64,000 bases of DNA, from the NCBI GenBank assembly GCA_963702765.1, contig CAVPEB010000055.1, positions 62,001 to 126,000 of the forward strand. The letters run 5' to 3'. The first letter of the stretch is position 1, and every line of letters begins with the position of its first letter. A program made the translations under genes and the position numbers. The DNA comes from DATMNR01 sp963702765. GTDB taxonomy: Bacteria; Chloroflexota; Ktedonobacteria; Ktedonobacterales; Ktedonobacteraceae. The notes under the pieces were generated by a model. That model saw only the letters and a program-made list of their open reading frames with translations. It did not search any database and was not told the DNA's origin. This document shows, piece after piece, positions 1 through 7,345 of the stretch.

Positions 1-187
1 CGATGCCTAATTCCGCCATCACTTGCACCGCTAAAGGATGTACTGTGCGGGGATGTGTTCCCGCACTATAGACTGCATAGCGCTTTCCACCTCGCGCCCG
101 CAAGAGCCCCTCGGCCATTTGCGAACGTGAGGAGTTATGGGTGCAGAGAAAGAGCACACGCATAGGTTCTGTTCCAGATAAGTTCAT
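1..187 (-). CDS. arsC: Low-molecular-weight phosphatase-type arsenate reductase, 3' end cut by window edge
   Basis: The first 62 residues are visible; the rest lies beyond the left edge. Residues 9-21 hold the P-loop beta strand followed by CTHNSSR, the CX5R active-site motif of the LMW protein tyrosine phosphatase fold used by thioredoxin-coupled arsenate reductases. The downstream resolving cysteines are outside the window, so arsenate reductase and tyrosine phosphatase cannot be separated on sequence alone. It lies 60 bp behind the ArsR-ArsC fusion on the same strand, which favours a role in arsenate reduction. The start could be ATG at 187 or the in-frame ATG at 163. Confidence 0.8.
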   Translation of the reverse strand, partial: MNLSGTEPMRVLFLCTHNSSRSQMAEGLLRARGGKRYAVYSAGTHPRTVHPLAVQVMAELGI

Positions 188-247
188 TATGTTTTCTCGC
201 TCACTGAGTGATTAACTCCGTATATTGTTCTTCCGATGTCATTTATA

Positions 248-1036
248 TTATACCTTCCTACTTTTTTCTCGCTCGATCAGTATCATGAGAAAGCGAATCC
301 TGTTTGTCAGTTGCAGCGCAACCTGTTCAAACGCTCTAGAGCGTTCCTCTTCTGATCCTTCAACAGCGGCAGGATCGATGAAGCTCCAGTGGACGCGTTC
401 AGGATCACCGGGAAAGGTGGGGCACGCTTCGCGAACGCGATCACAGACAGTCACAATATAGTCGAAAGACTGGTCAAGAAACTCATCCAGGTGCTTCGAT
501 CGTTGCTGGCTGATGTCAATGCCCATTTTTGCCATGGTCTTTATGGCAAGCGGATGAAGACTTGTGGGTTGGTTGCCAGCGCTAAAAACCTCAATCCGAT
601 CTCCACTCAGGTCGCGTAGAATGCCTTCCGCCATCTGTGAGCGCGCACTATTATGTGTGCAGAGAAAGAGCACACGAACTTTCTTGCTGGGGAGATGTGA
701 GACTGCCTCCTGTAGTGCAATATCTACATCAGTTGTATTCAAGATTGGATTCAGGGAATCGGCCGCAGCGAAATACAGTGTCCGAAGTATATTGATATCA
801 AGGCTGTAATAGATGTCGCGACCATCAGCTGTGCTACGTCGTTCGGTCACCAGGTTCTGATCGTGCAGCCTCCTCAAATGATACGATACGAGATTCTGCG
901 GCAGTTCAAGTTGATGCACAATTTCCTGTACATGGTAGTCGGATCGCCCGAGCAATACCAAAATTTTCCAGCGAATATCGTGTGCTAGCAGCTTGAGGAA
1001 GCTCGGCGGTTGACTAAAAGATAGAGCAGTGTTCAT
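248..1036 (-). CDS. ArsR-type repressor fused to thioredoxin-coupled arsenate reductase
   Basis: A 262-aa fusion. Residues about 10-95 form an ArsR/SmtB winged helix. Residues 118-262 form an LMW-PTP-fold arsenate reductase with CX5R at C126-R132. Two more cysteines, C198 (in VTVCD) and C205, sit 72 and 79 residues after C126, exactly the spacing of the Cys10/Cys82/Cys89 relay of Staphylococcus aureus ArsC, so the thioredoxin-coupled mechanism is well supported. The HTH part contains no cysteine, so the usual arsenite-binding Cys site of ArsR is absent; sensing may use the reductase cysteines (inference). GGAG precedes the ATG, and an inverted repeat upstream (1055-1078) fits autoregulation. 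A second arsC-like gene follows. Confidence 0.9.
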   Translation of the reverse strand: MNTALSFSQPPSFLKLLAHDIRWKILVLLGRSDYHVQEIVHQLELPQNLVSYHLRRLHDQNLVTERRSTADGRDIYYSLDINILRTLYFAAADSLNPILNTTDVDIALQEAVSHLPSKKVRVLFLCTHNSARSQMAEGILRDLSGDRIEVFSAGNQPTSLHPLAIKTMAKMGIDISQQRSKHLDEFLDQSFDYIVTVCDRVREACPTFPGDPERVHWSFIDPAAVEGSEEERSRAFEQVALQLTNRIRFLMILIEREKSRKV

Positions 1037-1054
1037 AATTTACTCCAATCTATT

Positions 1055-1078
1055 TTATATCAATATAATTTGATATAA
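1055..1078. promoter_or_regulatory. Probable ArsR-type operator upstream of the ars operon
   Basis: A perfect 9-bp inverted repeat, TTATATCAA - 6 bp - TTGATATAA, centred about 30 bp upstream of the fusion-gene ATG. The ATCAA/TTGAT half-sites and AT-rich centre resemble ArsR/SmtB operators. Binding by the fusion protein is inferred from position. Confidence 0.6.
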
Positions 1079-1370
1079 ATATACACTTTTATCCTACAAA
1101 AAACAAGTGCGGGAAATAGCCTATGCTTGAAGATTTTTCAAGGCCACTGTAGCAGGAGGATTATTAGCCACAGTGAGGGTGAGCTGAGCTTCATGAACCA
1201 GCTCTTGAAGTTGCTTCTTCCACAGGCGATCGTTCACACTTAAGGGATAAAAGTAAAGCCTAATTCGGGATACCAGAGTTTTCCGAGCATTTAGAAGAAT
1301 GTACCCAGGCATTGTTAAGCAATTATTATCACCGGGTAAGAATCAAGCAACGAGCACTATTTTAGTGTCT

Positions 1371-1494
1371 CATGATGCTGATCAACAAATTAATTCGGAG
1401 ATCGTAACATCCACCGAAGGCCGATAAATCGGCGATGTGCACGATTAATCGGCACCTACGGGTGTCTAGTCTATTTTGTTAATCAGCATCATGT
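1371..1494. repeat. Dispersed palindromic repeat, family B copy 1, with terminal inverted repeats
   Basis: The 462-bp gap 1037-1498 holds the ars operator and this element. The core at 1419-1482 contains GGCCGATAAATCGGC followed by a second CGATtAATCGGCACCTAC unit and ends CTATTTTGTTAA. It is flanked by near-perfect 20-bp inverted ends (CATGATGCTGATCAACAAAT at 1371 and its complement at 1475-1494). Related cores occur at 16355 and 43642. A 63-codon open frame at 1121-1312 has no ribosome binding site and no recognisable domain. Confidence 0.7.
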
Positions 1495-1498
1495 ATTC

Positions 1499-2500
1499 TT
1501 AGTCACCTAGCGTTGCCACCATCACGGCCTTGATGGTATGCATGCGATTCTCTGCCTGGTCAAAGACAATAGAGGCTTTGGACTCAAACACTTCTTCGGT
1601 CACTTCCAGCGCTTCCAGGCCATGGTTCTCGTAGATCTCCTTGCCGACTTTCGTTTCTGTATTATGGAAAGCGGGTAAGCAGTGCATAAACTTTACCTGC
1701 GGATTTCCGGTTGCTTGCATCAGGTTGCTATTCACCTGGTAGGGCAACATTTGCTGGATGCGCTGGTTCCACAACTCGGTGGGCTGTCCCATCGAGACCC
1801 ACACATCGGTATAGAGGAAGTCACATCCACGCACCGCGGCCTGGGCATCTTCGGTTACGGTGATGTTAGCCCCAGTCTCCTGTGCGATAGCTTGCGCTGT
1901 TTCAATCATCTCAGGCTTTGGCCAACATTCTTTGGGACCTGCCAGACGAACATCCATACCCATTTTGGCGGCACCAATCATCAGGGAGTTGCCCATGTTG
2001 TTGCCAGAATCTCCCAGGAAACAAAAGGCAACCTCAGACAGCGGTTTATGGCTGTGCTCCTGCATGGTGAGAAAATCGGCAAGGATCTGTGTTGGATGAA
2101 ATTCATCCGTGAGGCCATTCCACACGGGGACTCCGGCATACTGCGCCAGAATGTCCACATTCTCCTGGGAAAAGCCGCGATACTCGATGCCATCATACAT
2201 ACGGCCAAGCACGCGCGCGGTGTCCTTCATGCTCTCCTTGTAGCCAATATGCGAGCCAGTGGGGCCGATAAAGGTGACGTGGGCGCCCTGGTCGAACGCG
2301 GCGACCTCAAAGGCACTGCGCGTGCGCGTGGAATCCTTCTCAAAGATGAGCGCAATATTCTTGCCTTTGAGGCGCTGTGTCTCGATGCCAGCATACTTGG
2401 CTGTTTTCAGGTCTGCGGCGAGTTGCAGCAGGAAAGTAATTTCCTGAGGGGTAAAGTCTAAAAGTTTGAGAAGATGCCGATTTCTCAAATTAAAAGCCAT
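1499..2500 (-). CDS. arcB: Ornithine carbamoyltransferase
   Basis: Converts ornithine plus carbamoyl phosphate to citrulline, or the reverse in the arginine deiminase pathway. The protein is 333 aa, the normal family length. The carbamoyl-phosphate loop STRTR is at residues 57-61, an HPTQ motif lies near residue 140, and the C-terminal half has the HCLPA motif with the catalytic Cys, followed by a conserved VFDQAENR helix. CCTCCTT just upstream on the plus strand is a strong ribosome binding site. It lies directly downstream of arginine deiminase on the same strand, so a catabolic (arcB) rather than anabolic (argF) role is favoured; no carbamate kinase or antiporter is present here. Confidence 0.92.
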   Translation of the reverse strand: MAFNLRNRHLLKLLDFTPQEITFLLQLAADLKTAKYAGIETQRLKGKNIALIFEKDSTRTRSAFEVAAFDQGAHVTFIGPTGSHIGYKESMKDTARVLGRMYDGIEYRGFSQENVDILAQYAGVPVWNGLTDEFHPTQILADFLTMQEHSHKPLSEVAFCFLGDSGNNMGNSLMIGAAKMGMDVRLAGPKECWPKPEMIETAQAIAQETGANITVTEDAQAAVRGCDFLYTDVWVSMGQPTELWNQRIQQMLPYQVNSNLMQATGNPQVKFMHCLPAFHNTETKVGKEIYENHGLEALEVTEEVFESKASIVFDQAENRMHTIKAVMVATLGD

Positions 2501-2602
2501 GATATTCCTCCTTCTCGATAATTATAAGCATAAACATCTGCTTCACTCATGCCAGGTACACCATGCGTAGCCTGAAAGTGAAAATAATGTCTCGCTCTTG
2601 TG

Positions 2603-2630
2603 TGAGATCCTTCGCTTGGGCTCAGAATGA
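2603..2630. repeat. Short dispersed repeat of the GATCCTTCGCT type
   Basis: GAGATCCTTCGCTtgGGCTCAgAATGAC between arcA and arcB resembles the motif inside the LuxR gene at 9109 (GAGATCCTTCGCTTCGCTCA) and the one near 56310. The family is inferred from these copies. Confidence 0.55.
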
Positions 2631-2661
2631 CTCCAATACGTGGGTTGAAATTGATGATAGG

Positions 2662-3888
2662 CTATTCCACTGGATCACGCGATAAAGGACAGGTCATGCA
2701 ATGGCTGCCGCCACGTCCACGGCCCAGTTCGGATCCCTCGATTGTGATAACTTCGATGCCAGCTTTACGAAGTTTTGTGTTCGTGTTATCGTTGCGATTA
2801 TAGGCCATGACTACGCCTGGCTCAAGGGCAAACACATTATTGCCGTCCTCCCACTGCTCTCGCTGGGCCTCTAAGGTATCTCCACCAGTGGTTACCACCC
2901 GTAATTGTTTCAGGCCAAGGGCACCAGCGACCACCTCGACAAAGGGCTGCACTTCTTTCGTCACATGATAGCTTTCCTCTGTGTCACCAGGTTGAATGGT
3001 GTATGCCTCAATCTTGTTTACCACTGGTTCGTAGATTGTAACCAGGTCGCGATCGCAGAACGTGAAGACGGTATCCAGATGCATATGCGCTCGATTCCTT
3101 GACAGTTTAGCGACTATAATCCGTTCAGCGCCACCTCTTGCGAAGAGATTACTGGCCAACTGGCCTATGGCCTGTGCTGTTGTGCGTTCACCCATTCCAA
3201 TCAGCACCGTTTTGTTGCCAATGGGCATTACATCACCGCCCTCGATACGAGACTTGCCATGATACTTGTCGACACCTCCATACCAGATTTCAAATTCCTC
3301 GTGCTTGAAATCAGGATGGAACTTGTAGATCGTTGCGACGTTCAAGGTTTCCTGGCGGCGAGCTGGCCAATACATGGGGTTTAACGACACACCGTTATAG
3401 ATCCAGCAACTGGTATCCCGGGTGAACAACTGATTAGGCAATGGCACCAACACGAAATCTGTTGGCTCTGCAATCATGACCCCGAATGATTTGAAATCCT
3501 TTGGCAATTCGCCGAACAGAATGCCACCAATGAGATAGGTAGCCAGTTCGGCGGCACTCAAGCTGTCAAGCCAGGCACGGAGTTCCTGACTAAACATCAG
3601 ACCATGTTCGTCAGGAGTGACTTTGCGATCCATGATCCAGGCACGAGCCTCGGGGTCACGAAGTGACTCGGTGAGCAACTCGCTCACTAACACAACTTCT
3701 ATGCCCCGCGAACGCATGTGATCGACGAACGCATCATGTTCCCAACGTGCCTTTTTCACCCACAACACGCCATCAAAGAGCAGTTCCTCACAGTTCGATG
3801 GGGTTAAGCGTTTCAGGCTAAGATCTGGCCGATGCACAAGCACTTTATGGAGTTTACCAACTTCCGAATGGACGCCTAACTTTGACAT
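2662..3888 (-). CDS. arcA: Arginine deiminase
   Basis: Hydrolyses L-arginine to citrulline and ammonia, first step of the arginine deiminase pathway. The 408-aa protein starts at MSKLGVHSEVG, preceded by AAGAGGA; the open frame extends further upstream, but that extension is not protein-like and lacks this signal. Family motifs are present: FTRDTSCW, EGGDVMPI, an HxxxDxxF-type segment (HMHLDTVF) and the C-terminal GGSHCMTCP with the nucleophilic Cys at about residue 397. Length and motifs are standard for ADI. The arcB gene follows after 161 bp containing a short repeat. Confidence 0.95.
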   Translation of the reverse strand: MSKLGVHSEVGKLHKVLVHRPDLSLKRLTPSNCEELLFDGVLWVKKARWEHDAFVDHMRSRGIEVVLVSELLTESLRDPEARAWIMDRKVTPDEHGLMFSQELRAWLDSLSAAELATYLIGGILFGELPKDFKSFGVMIAEPTDFVLVPLPNQLFTRDTSCWIYNGVSLNPMYWPARRQETLNVATIYKFHPDFKHEEFEIWYGGVDKYHGKSRIEGGDVMPIGNKTVLIGMGERTTAQAIGQLASNLFARGGAERIIVAKLSRNRAHMHLDTVFTFCDRDLVTIYEPVVNKIEAYTIQPGDTEESYHVTKEVQPFVEVVAGALGLKQLRVVTTGGDTLEAQREQWEDGNNVFALEPGVVMAYNRNDNTNTKLRKAGIEVITIEGSELGRGRGGSHCMTCPLSRDPVE

Positions 3889-4060
3889 TGTAATCCTCTT
3901 TCTTAAAATAAAGGCTGACCTTACCGCTACTATACCTCTTCCTATGCAGAACAGTACATTTATGGTTTCCTGTGTTGTCATAATCATACAAGAAAAGAAC
4001 GTGTAAAGAACCAATGTAGTGAGTGTTGTTGAGACTATTATAAAGCAATGCTTGTCTTTC

Positions 4061-4195
4061 TGATATCTCCTCATAATTTTTCATGCAGGCCTGCGGCCTG
4101 CATTGAGGAAAAAGTTGGGGCACAGCCCCAAACCGCAGGTGAAGGGCAGCCGCCCTTCACAATCCTGCTTTTTTCCGATGTATGAGTGGATATCA
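4061..4195. repeat. MITE-like palindromic repeat, family A copy 1
   Basis: Occupies most of the gap 3889-4267. The left end TGATATCtCCTCATAAT and right end ATGAGTGGATATCA are inverted copies. Inside are the palindrome GCAGGCCTGCGGCCTGC, a GGGGCacaGCCCC hairpin and GGGCAGCCGCCC. The copy at 60252-60380 has the same internal order; variants with a different interior are at 52857, 54178 and 56140. Confidence 0.7.
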
Positions 4196-4267
4196 AGTTG
4201 CCTGTATCAAGCGGGACATGCTTCTAGAATGTTACAATAGTATTTAATTTGGAGGGTAATTATTTCA

Positions 4268-4981
4268 ATGACTGACCTGTACTTAATTCGACATGGGGAA
4301 GCTCTTGGGGCAGTACTCGATATTATTGGCGATACAGCTTTATCGCCGCTCGGGATACTGCAGGCTGAACGCTTGCGCGACCGCCTGGTTGCGACAGGTG
4401 AAATCGCGGCTGATGTGCTTATATCAAGCACATTCAAGCGTGCCAGGCAGACGGCTGAAATCATTGCTCCCGCGTTAAGATTGCCCATTCTTTTCGATGA
4501 TGAAGTGCAGGAGTTGCGTGATGGAGTGGCTGAGGGAATGCATATAGAGGAGTATAGAGCCAAGTTTGGTGAAGTGAACTTCCTCGAGACGCCTTTCAGC
4601 CAAAGAGTCCCTGAAGGAGAGAACTGGGGACAATTTGTGCTTCGCGCCGCCACTGCTCTCGATCGCATCATTCGCGAGTACGAGGGTAAAACTATCGTGA
4701 TTGTTTGTCATGGAGGTGTTATAGGCGTCTCATTTCTCTACTTTTTGGGTACAGGTTCTTTGCAATACCCGCAGGCAGGTTTCGATACTGATAATACCTC
4801 TATAACGCATTGGGCCAGACGTACATCCAGCGGTAGGCCAGCCCGCTGGAGACTGAAATGCTACAACGACGATATGCATTTACGAGATATACGCTCTAGT
4901 ACACGTATCCCCTGGAAAGCGATATCAGCCACGCCAGCGGAGGGCGCGGAACAGCCGATGGTGCCGTTGGAAGATGAGTAG
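4268..4981 (+). CDS. Histidine phosphatase family protein (phosphoglycerate mutase fold)
   Basis: A 237-aa member of the histidine phosphatase superfamily. The phosphohistidine motif LIRHGE lies at residues 6-11, the R-rich TFKRARQTAE helix follows, and the second catalytic His is in VCHGGVIG near residue 152. The substrate cannot be predicted; family members include phosphoglycerate mutases, alpha-ribazole phosphatases and broad acid phosphatases. GGAGG lies about 12 bp before the ATG. The C-terminal 40 residues after ITHWARR are hydrophilic and less conserved. It stands alone between a repeat and a phosphate-type transporter. Confidence 0.85.
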   Translation: MTDLYLIRHGEALGAVLDIIGDTALSPLGILQAERLRDRLVATGEIAADVLISSTFKRARQTAEIIAPALRLPILFDDEVQELRDGVAEGMHIEEYRAKFGEVNFLETPFSQRVPEGENWGQFVLRAATALDRIIREYEGKTIVIVCHGGVIGVSFLYFLGTGSLQYPQAGFDTDNTSITHWARRTSSGRPARWRLKCYNDDMHLRDIRSSTRIPWKAISATPAEGAEQPMVPLEDE

Positions 4982-5049
4982 ATAGGGCACAATCACAATC
5001 TGATCATAGGTTTAATTACATCACAACATCAAATCGTACATTACCATTT

Positions 5050-5080
5050 GTTAACCTTCACTTAACATTCCCATAATATA
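5050..5080 (+). promoter_or_regulatory. Pho-box-like tandem repeat and -10 element before the MFS transporter
   Basis: Two 11-bp direct repeats, GTTAACCTTCA (5050-5060) and CTTAACATTCC (5061-5071), followed by CATAATATA as a likely -10. The 11-bp phasing and TTAAC core resemble PhoB/PhoP boxes that replace the -35 region. Regulation by phosphate is inferred, supported by the transporter family downstream. Confidence 0.5.
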
Positions 5081-5152
5081 CACAAGATATCCTTCAACTA
5101 AGGAGTTTTTATAAGCTGTAAACCTATCCTTAGAGCAAGGAGATAGCCATTA

Positions 5153-6682
5153 ATGTTAGACGAAGAAAAGCGGGTGGATGATCCTCACCTAAGTGAAGGA
5201 GTGATCGGGGGACACAGTCATTCCCATGTCCTAACTGCATTGGACAACAGTTCGCTTTCAGGTTTTCACTTGAAAGCAATGCTTACATCGGGTATGGGTT
5301 TTTTCACAGATGCCTATGATCTCTTCATTATTGGCGTTGTACTGGCCATACTGACACCTATCTGGAACCTCAACAAGTTTGAGATATCCCTGATTGGCAG
5401 CACGTCATTGATTGCAGCGGCAATCGGCTCGATTTTGTTCGGACGCCTAGCGGATTTTGTAGGGCGCAGATCGATCTACGGCTTTACGCTGATTGTGCTG
5501 GCAGTCGGAGCTATCGCGTCCTCCCTTTCGCCCAATGTGATGTGGCTGCTGATCTTTCGTTTTATCCTTGGACTTGGAATTGGAGGAGATTATCCACTCA
5601 GTGCTACTCTGATGAGTGAGTACGCGAACCGGCGCGATCGTGGCAAGCTGATTACGATGGTGTTTTCTATGCAAGGTTTAGGCTTGATAGTCGGCCCACT
5701 CGTTGCCATCATATTGCTGTTGAGCGGATTGAACCACGACATCATTTGGCGAATTATGCTCGCACTTGGCGCAGTTCCAGCACTTGCTACATTCTACCTA
5801 CGGCGACAAATTGCAGAGACACCACGTTTTGCGTTGACCATGCAAGGGGATGTCGAAGGGGCTACGCGTACTGTGGAAATGGTCACCGGGAATCAGGATG
5901 TTGGTATCAATACTACAAATACAGTGAGACCCTCACAACAAATAAACAACAAAGCAGCTTCAAAAAGAAATGCACGTCCTGATACGTCATGGCTCTACCT
6001 GTTGCTTACGTCACGTTATCTGAAATGGCTGATAGGAACCGCGGGAGCCTGGTTCCTGCTTGACATCGCCTATTATGGGACGACGATTTCCAGTCCACTC
6101 ATCCTCAAGTCTCTGAATCCGCACTCTACATTGCTCACCAACATGTTCTATACGTTGATCATCTTTGTCGTTGCCGCATTGCCTGGATATATTGTGGCAG
6201 CACTGACGATTGACCGCCTGGGTCGCAAATTCATTCAGTGGTTTGGTTTCGCTATGATGGGGCTGGCTTACGGGCTACTGTTCGTTGCACCTGTCTTGAC
6301 AACCATCACAGCCGCCTTCTTGCTCGTGTACGGCATGAGTTACTTTTTCACCGAGTTTGGCCCGAATGTGACGACGTTTGTCTACCCGGCTGAGATTTTT
6401 CCGGTGATGGTTCGCACAACGGCCCATGGCATTGCCGCAGGAGTTGGCAAGATTGGCGCGTTTATAGGCGCATTCGCTTTTCCTTTCCTACTGGCCAACT
6501 TCAACTTGCCAGGGGCAATGGCAGTCGCAGCAGTGATTTCTTTGGCTGGTCTCTTGCTGACCGTATTCACCCTACCTGAGCCAAATCAACGCTCGCTGGA
6601 GGAAGTCTCTGGTGAGCATGAGGCGAGAGCAGCTCATGAGGAGCGAGGGAAAATAGCTGTTCAAGCGGCTGAGATGGGATGA
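5153..6682 (+). CDS. MFS transporter of the phosphate:H+ symporter type
   Basis: A 509-aa inner-membrane protein with 12 predicted helices and a hydrophilic central loop around residues 225-280. It carries DAYDLFIIG in helix 1, the GRLADFVGRR loop between helices 2 and 3, and GIGGDYPLSATLMSEYANRR after helix 4, all typical of the phosphate:H+ symporter subfamily (fungal Pho84/PiPT-like and bacterial relatives). The His-rich N-terminus (GGHSHSH) may bind metal. AAGGAG precedes the ATG. The upstream Pho-box-like repeat fits phosphate import, but sugar or aromatic-acid transport is a possible alternative. A strong hairpin terminator follows the stop. Confidence 0.82.
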   Translation: MLDEEKRVDDPHLSEGVIGGHSHSHVLTALDNSSLSGFHLKAMLTSGMGFFTDAYDLFIIGVVLAILTPIWNLNKFEISLIGSTSLIAAAIGSILFGRLADFVGRRSIYGFTLIVLAVGAIASSLSPNVMWLLIFRFILGLGIGGDYPLSATLMSEYANRRDRGKLITMVFSMQGLGLIVGPLVAIILLLSGLNHDIIWRIMLALGAVPALATFYLRRQIAETPRFALTMQGDVEGATRTVEMVTGNQDVGINTTNTVRPSQQINNKAASKRNARPDTSWLYLLLTSRYLKWLIGTAGAWFLLDIAYYGTTISSPLILKSLNPHSTLLTNMFYTLIIFVVAALPGYIVAALTIDRLGRKFIQWFGFAMMGLAYGLLFVAPVLTTITAAFLLVYGMSYFFTEFGPNVTTFVYPAEIFPVMVRTTAHGIAAGVGKIGAFIGAFAFPFLLANFNLPGAMAVAAVISLAGLLLTVFTLPEPNQRSLEEVSGEHEARAAHEERGKIAVQAAEMG

Positions 6683-6696
6683 TCCTAAAGAAAAAC

Positions 6697-6757
6697 ATTT
6701 CTAGAAAATCGAAAGGGCGACCGAAGCTGGCGGTCGCCCTTTCGATTTTCTAGAAAT
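6697..6757. terminator. Long hairpin, probable intrinsic terminator
   Basis: A perfect 27-bp inverted repeat (6697-6723 and 6731-6757) around the 7-base loop AAGCTGG. The GC-rich apical stem GGGCGACCG/CGGTCGCCC is flanked by A- and T-runs, so it could end transcription in either direction. It lies 14 bp after the transporter stop codon. Confidence 0.75.
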
Positions 6758-6812
6758 ATGGGTAGAATGAATTAACCCGAAACAAGAAAATAAAGCAATC
6801 AGGAGTAAGTGA

Positions 6813-7343
6813 ATGAACCTTATCGACTTCTACCGCCTGGAACAGAAACGCGTTCACAATTGGCTACGCAATGGCGTCAGCGATCTCACCCCTGAAGAAT
6901 GGAATCAGACTATCAAGGGTACAGGCAACAATATTGCTTTCCTTGTCTGGCACTGTGTGCGAACTGAGGACAATATCCTGCGTTTTATTTTGCTGAAGCA
7001 ACCGACAATTTGGGGCGATGGGAGCTGGCATGAGCGACTTGGTCTTCCCCCAAGAGTGCAAGGTACGGGGATGCAAACAGCCGAAGCGCGTGCTTTTCAT
7101 ATTGCCGATCCCGCGCTCTTTATGGAGTATACAGAAGAGGTGTGGAGGGAATTCGAGGCATATCTTGCTGGTATTGATGATGGTGGAGCAGAACTATCTG
7201 CACGTATAGTGACGGTGAAGCCACTTGGAGATATGCCCGCCATTCAGGCGATTGGGCAGGTATGTATTTCTCATCTGTTTATACACCTTGGTGAGGTCGC
7301 GTTGTTACTTGGCTCGATGGGGAAACGGGGATTGCCGATATAG
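6813..7343 (+). CDS. DinB-superfamily protein
   Basis: A 176-aa four-helix-bundle protein of the DinB/YfiT superfamily. The metal-site histidines are recognisable: H47 in LVWHCVRTED and the C-terminal pair in SHLFIHLGE. These proteins bind a divalent metal; several act as bacillithiol- or mycothiol-dependent S-transferases, and others are uncharacterised. The start follows AGGAGT. It is convergent with the large LuxR gene, whose stop lies 3 bp beyond. Confidence 0.8.
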   Translation: MNLIDFYRLEQKRVHNWLRNGVSDLTPEEWNQTIKGTGNNIAFLVWHCVRTEDNILRFILLKQPTIWGDGSWHERLGLPPRVQGTGMQTAEARAFHIADPALFMEYTEEVWREFEAYLAGIDDGGAELSARIVTVKPLGDMPAIQAIGQVCISHLFIHLGEVALLLGSMGKRGLPI

Positions 7344-7345
7344 GA

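Noticed and set aside
1121..1312. 63-codon minus-strand frame between ars and arc genes
   Set aside because: No ribosome binding site, no recognisable motif and adjacent to a repeat; could be a remnant but I cannot support it as a gene.
1682..2461. Long plus-strand open frame (259 codons) across arcB
   Set aside because: It is antisense to a fully conserved ornithine carbamoyltransferase, has no ribosome binding site and no protein-like features.
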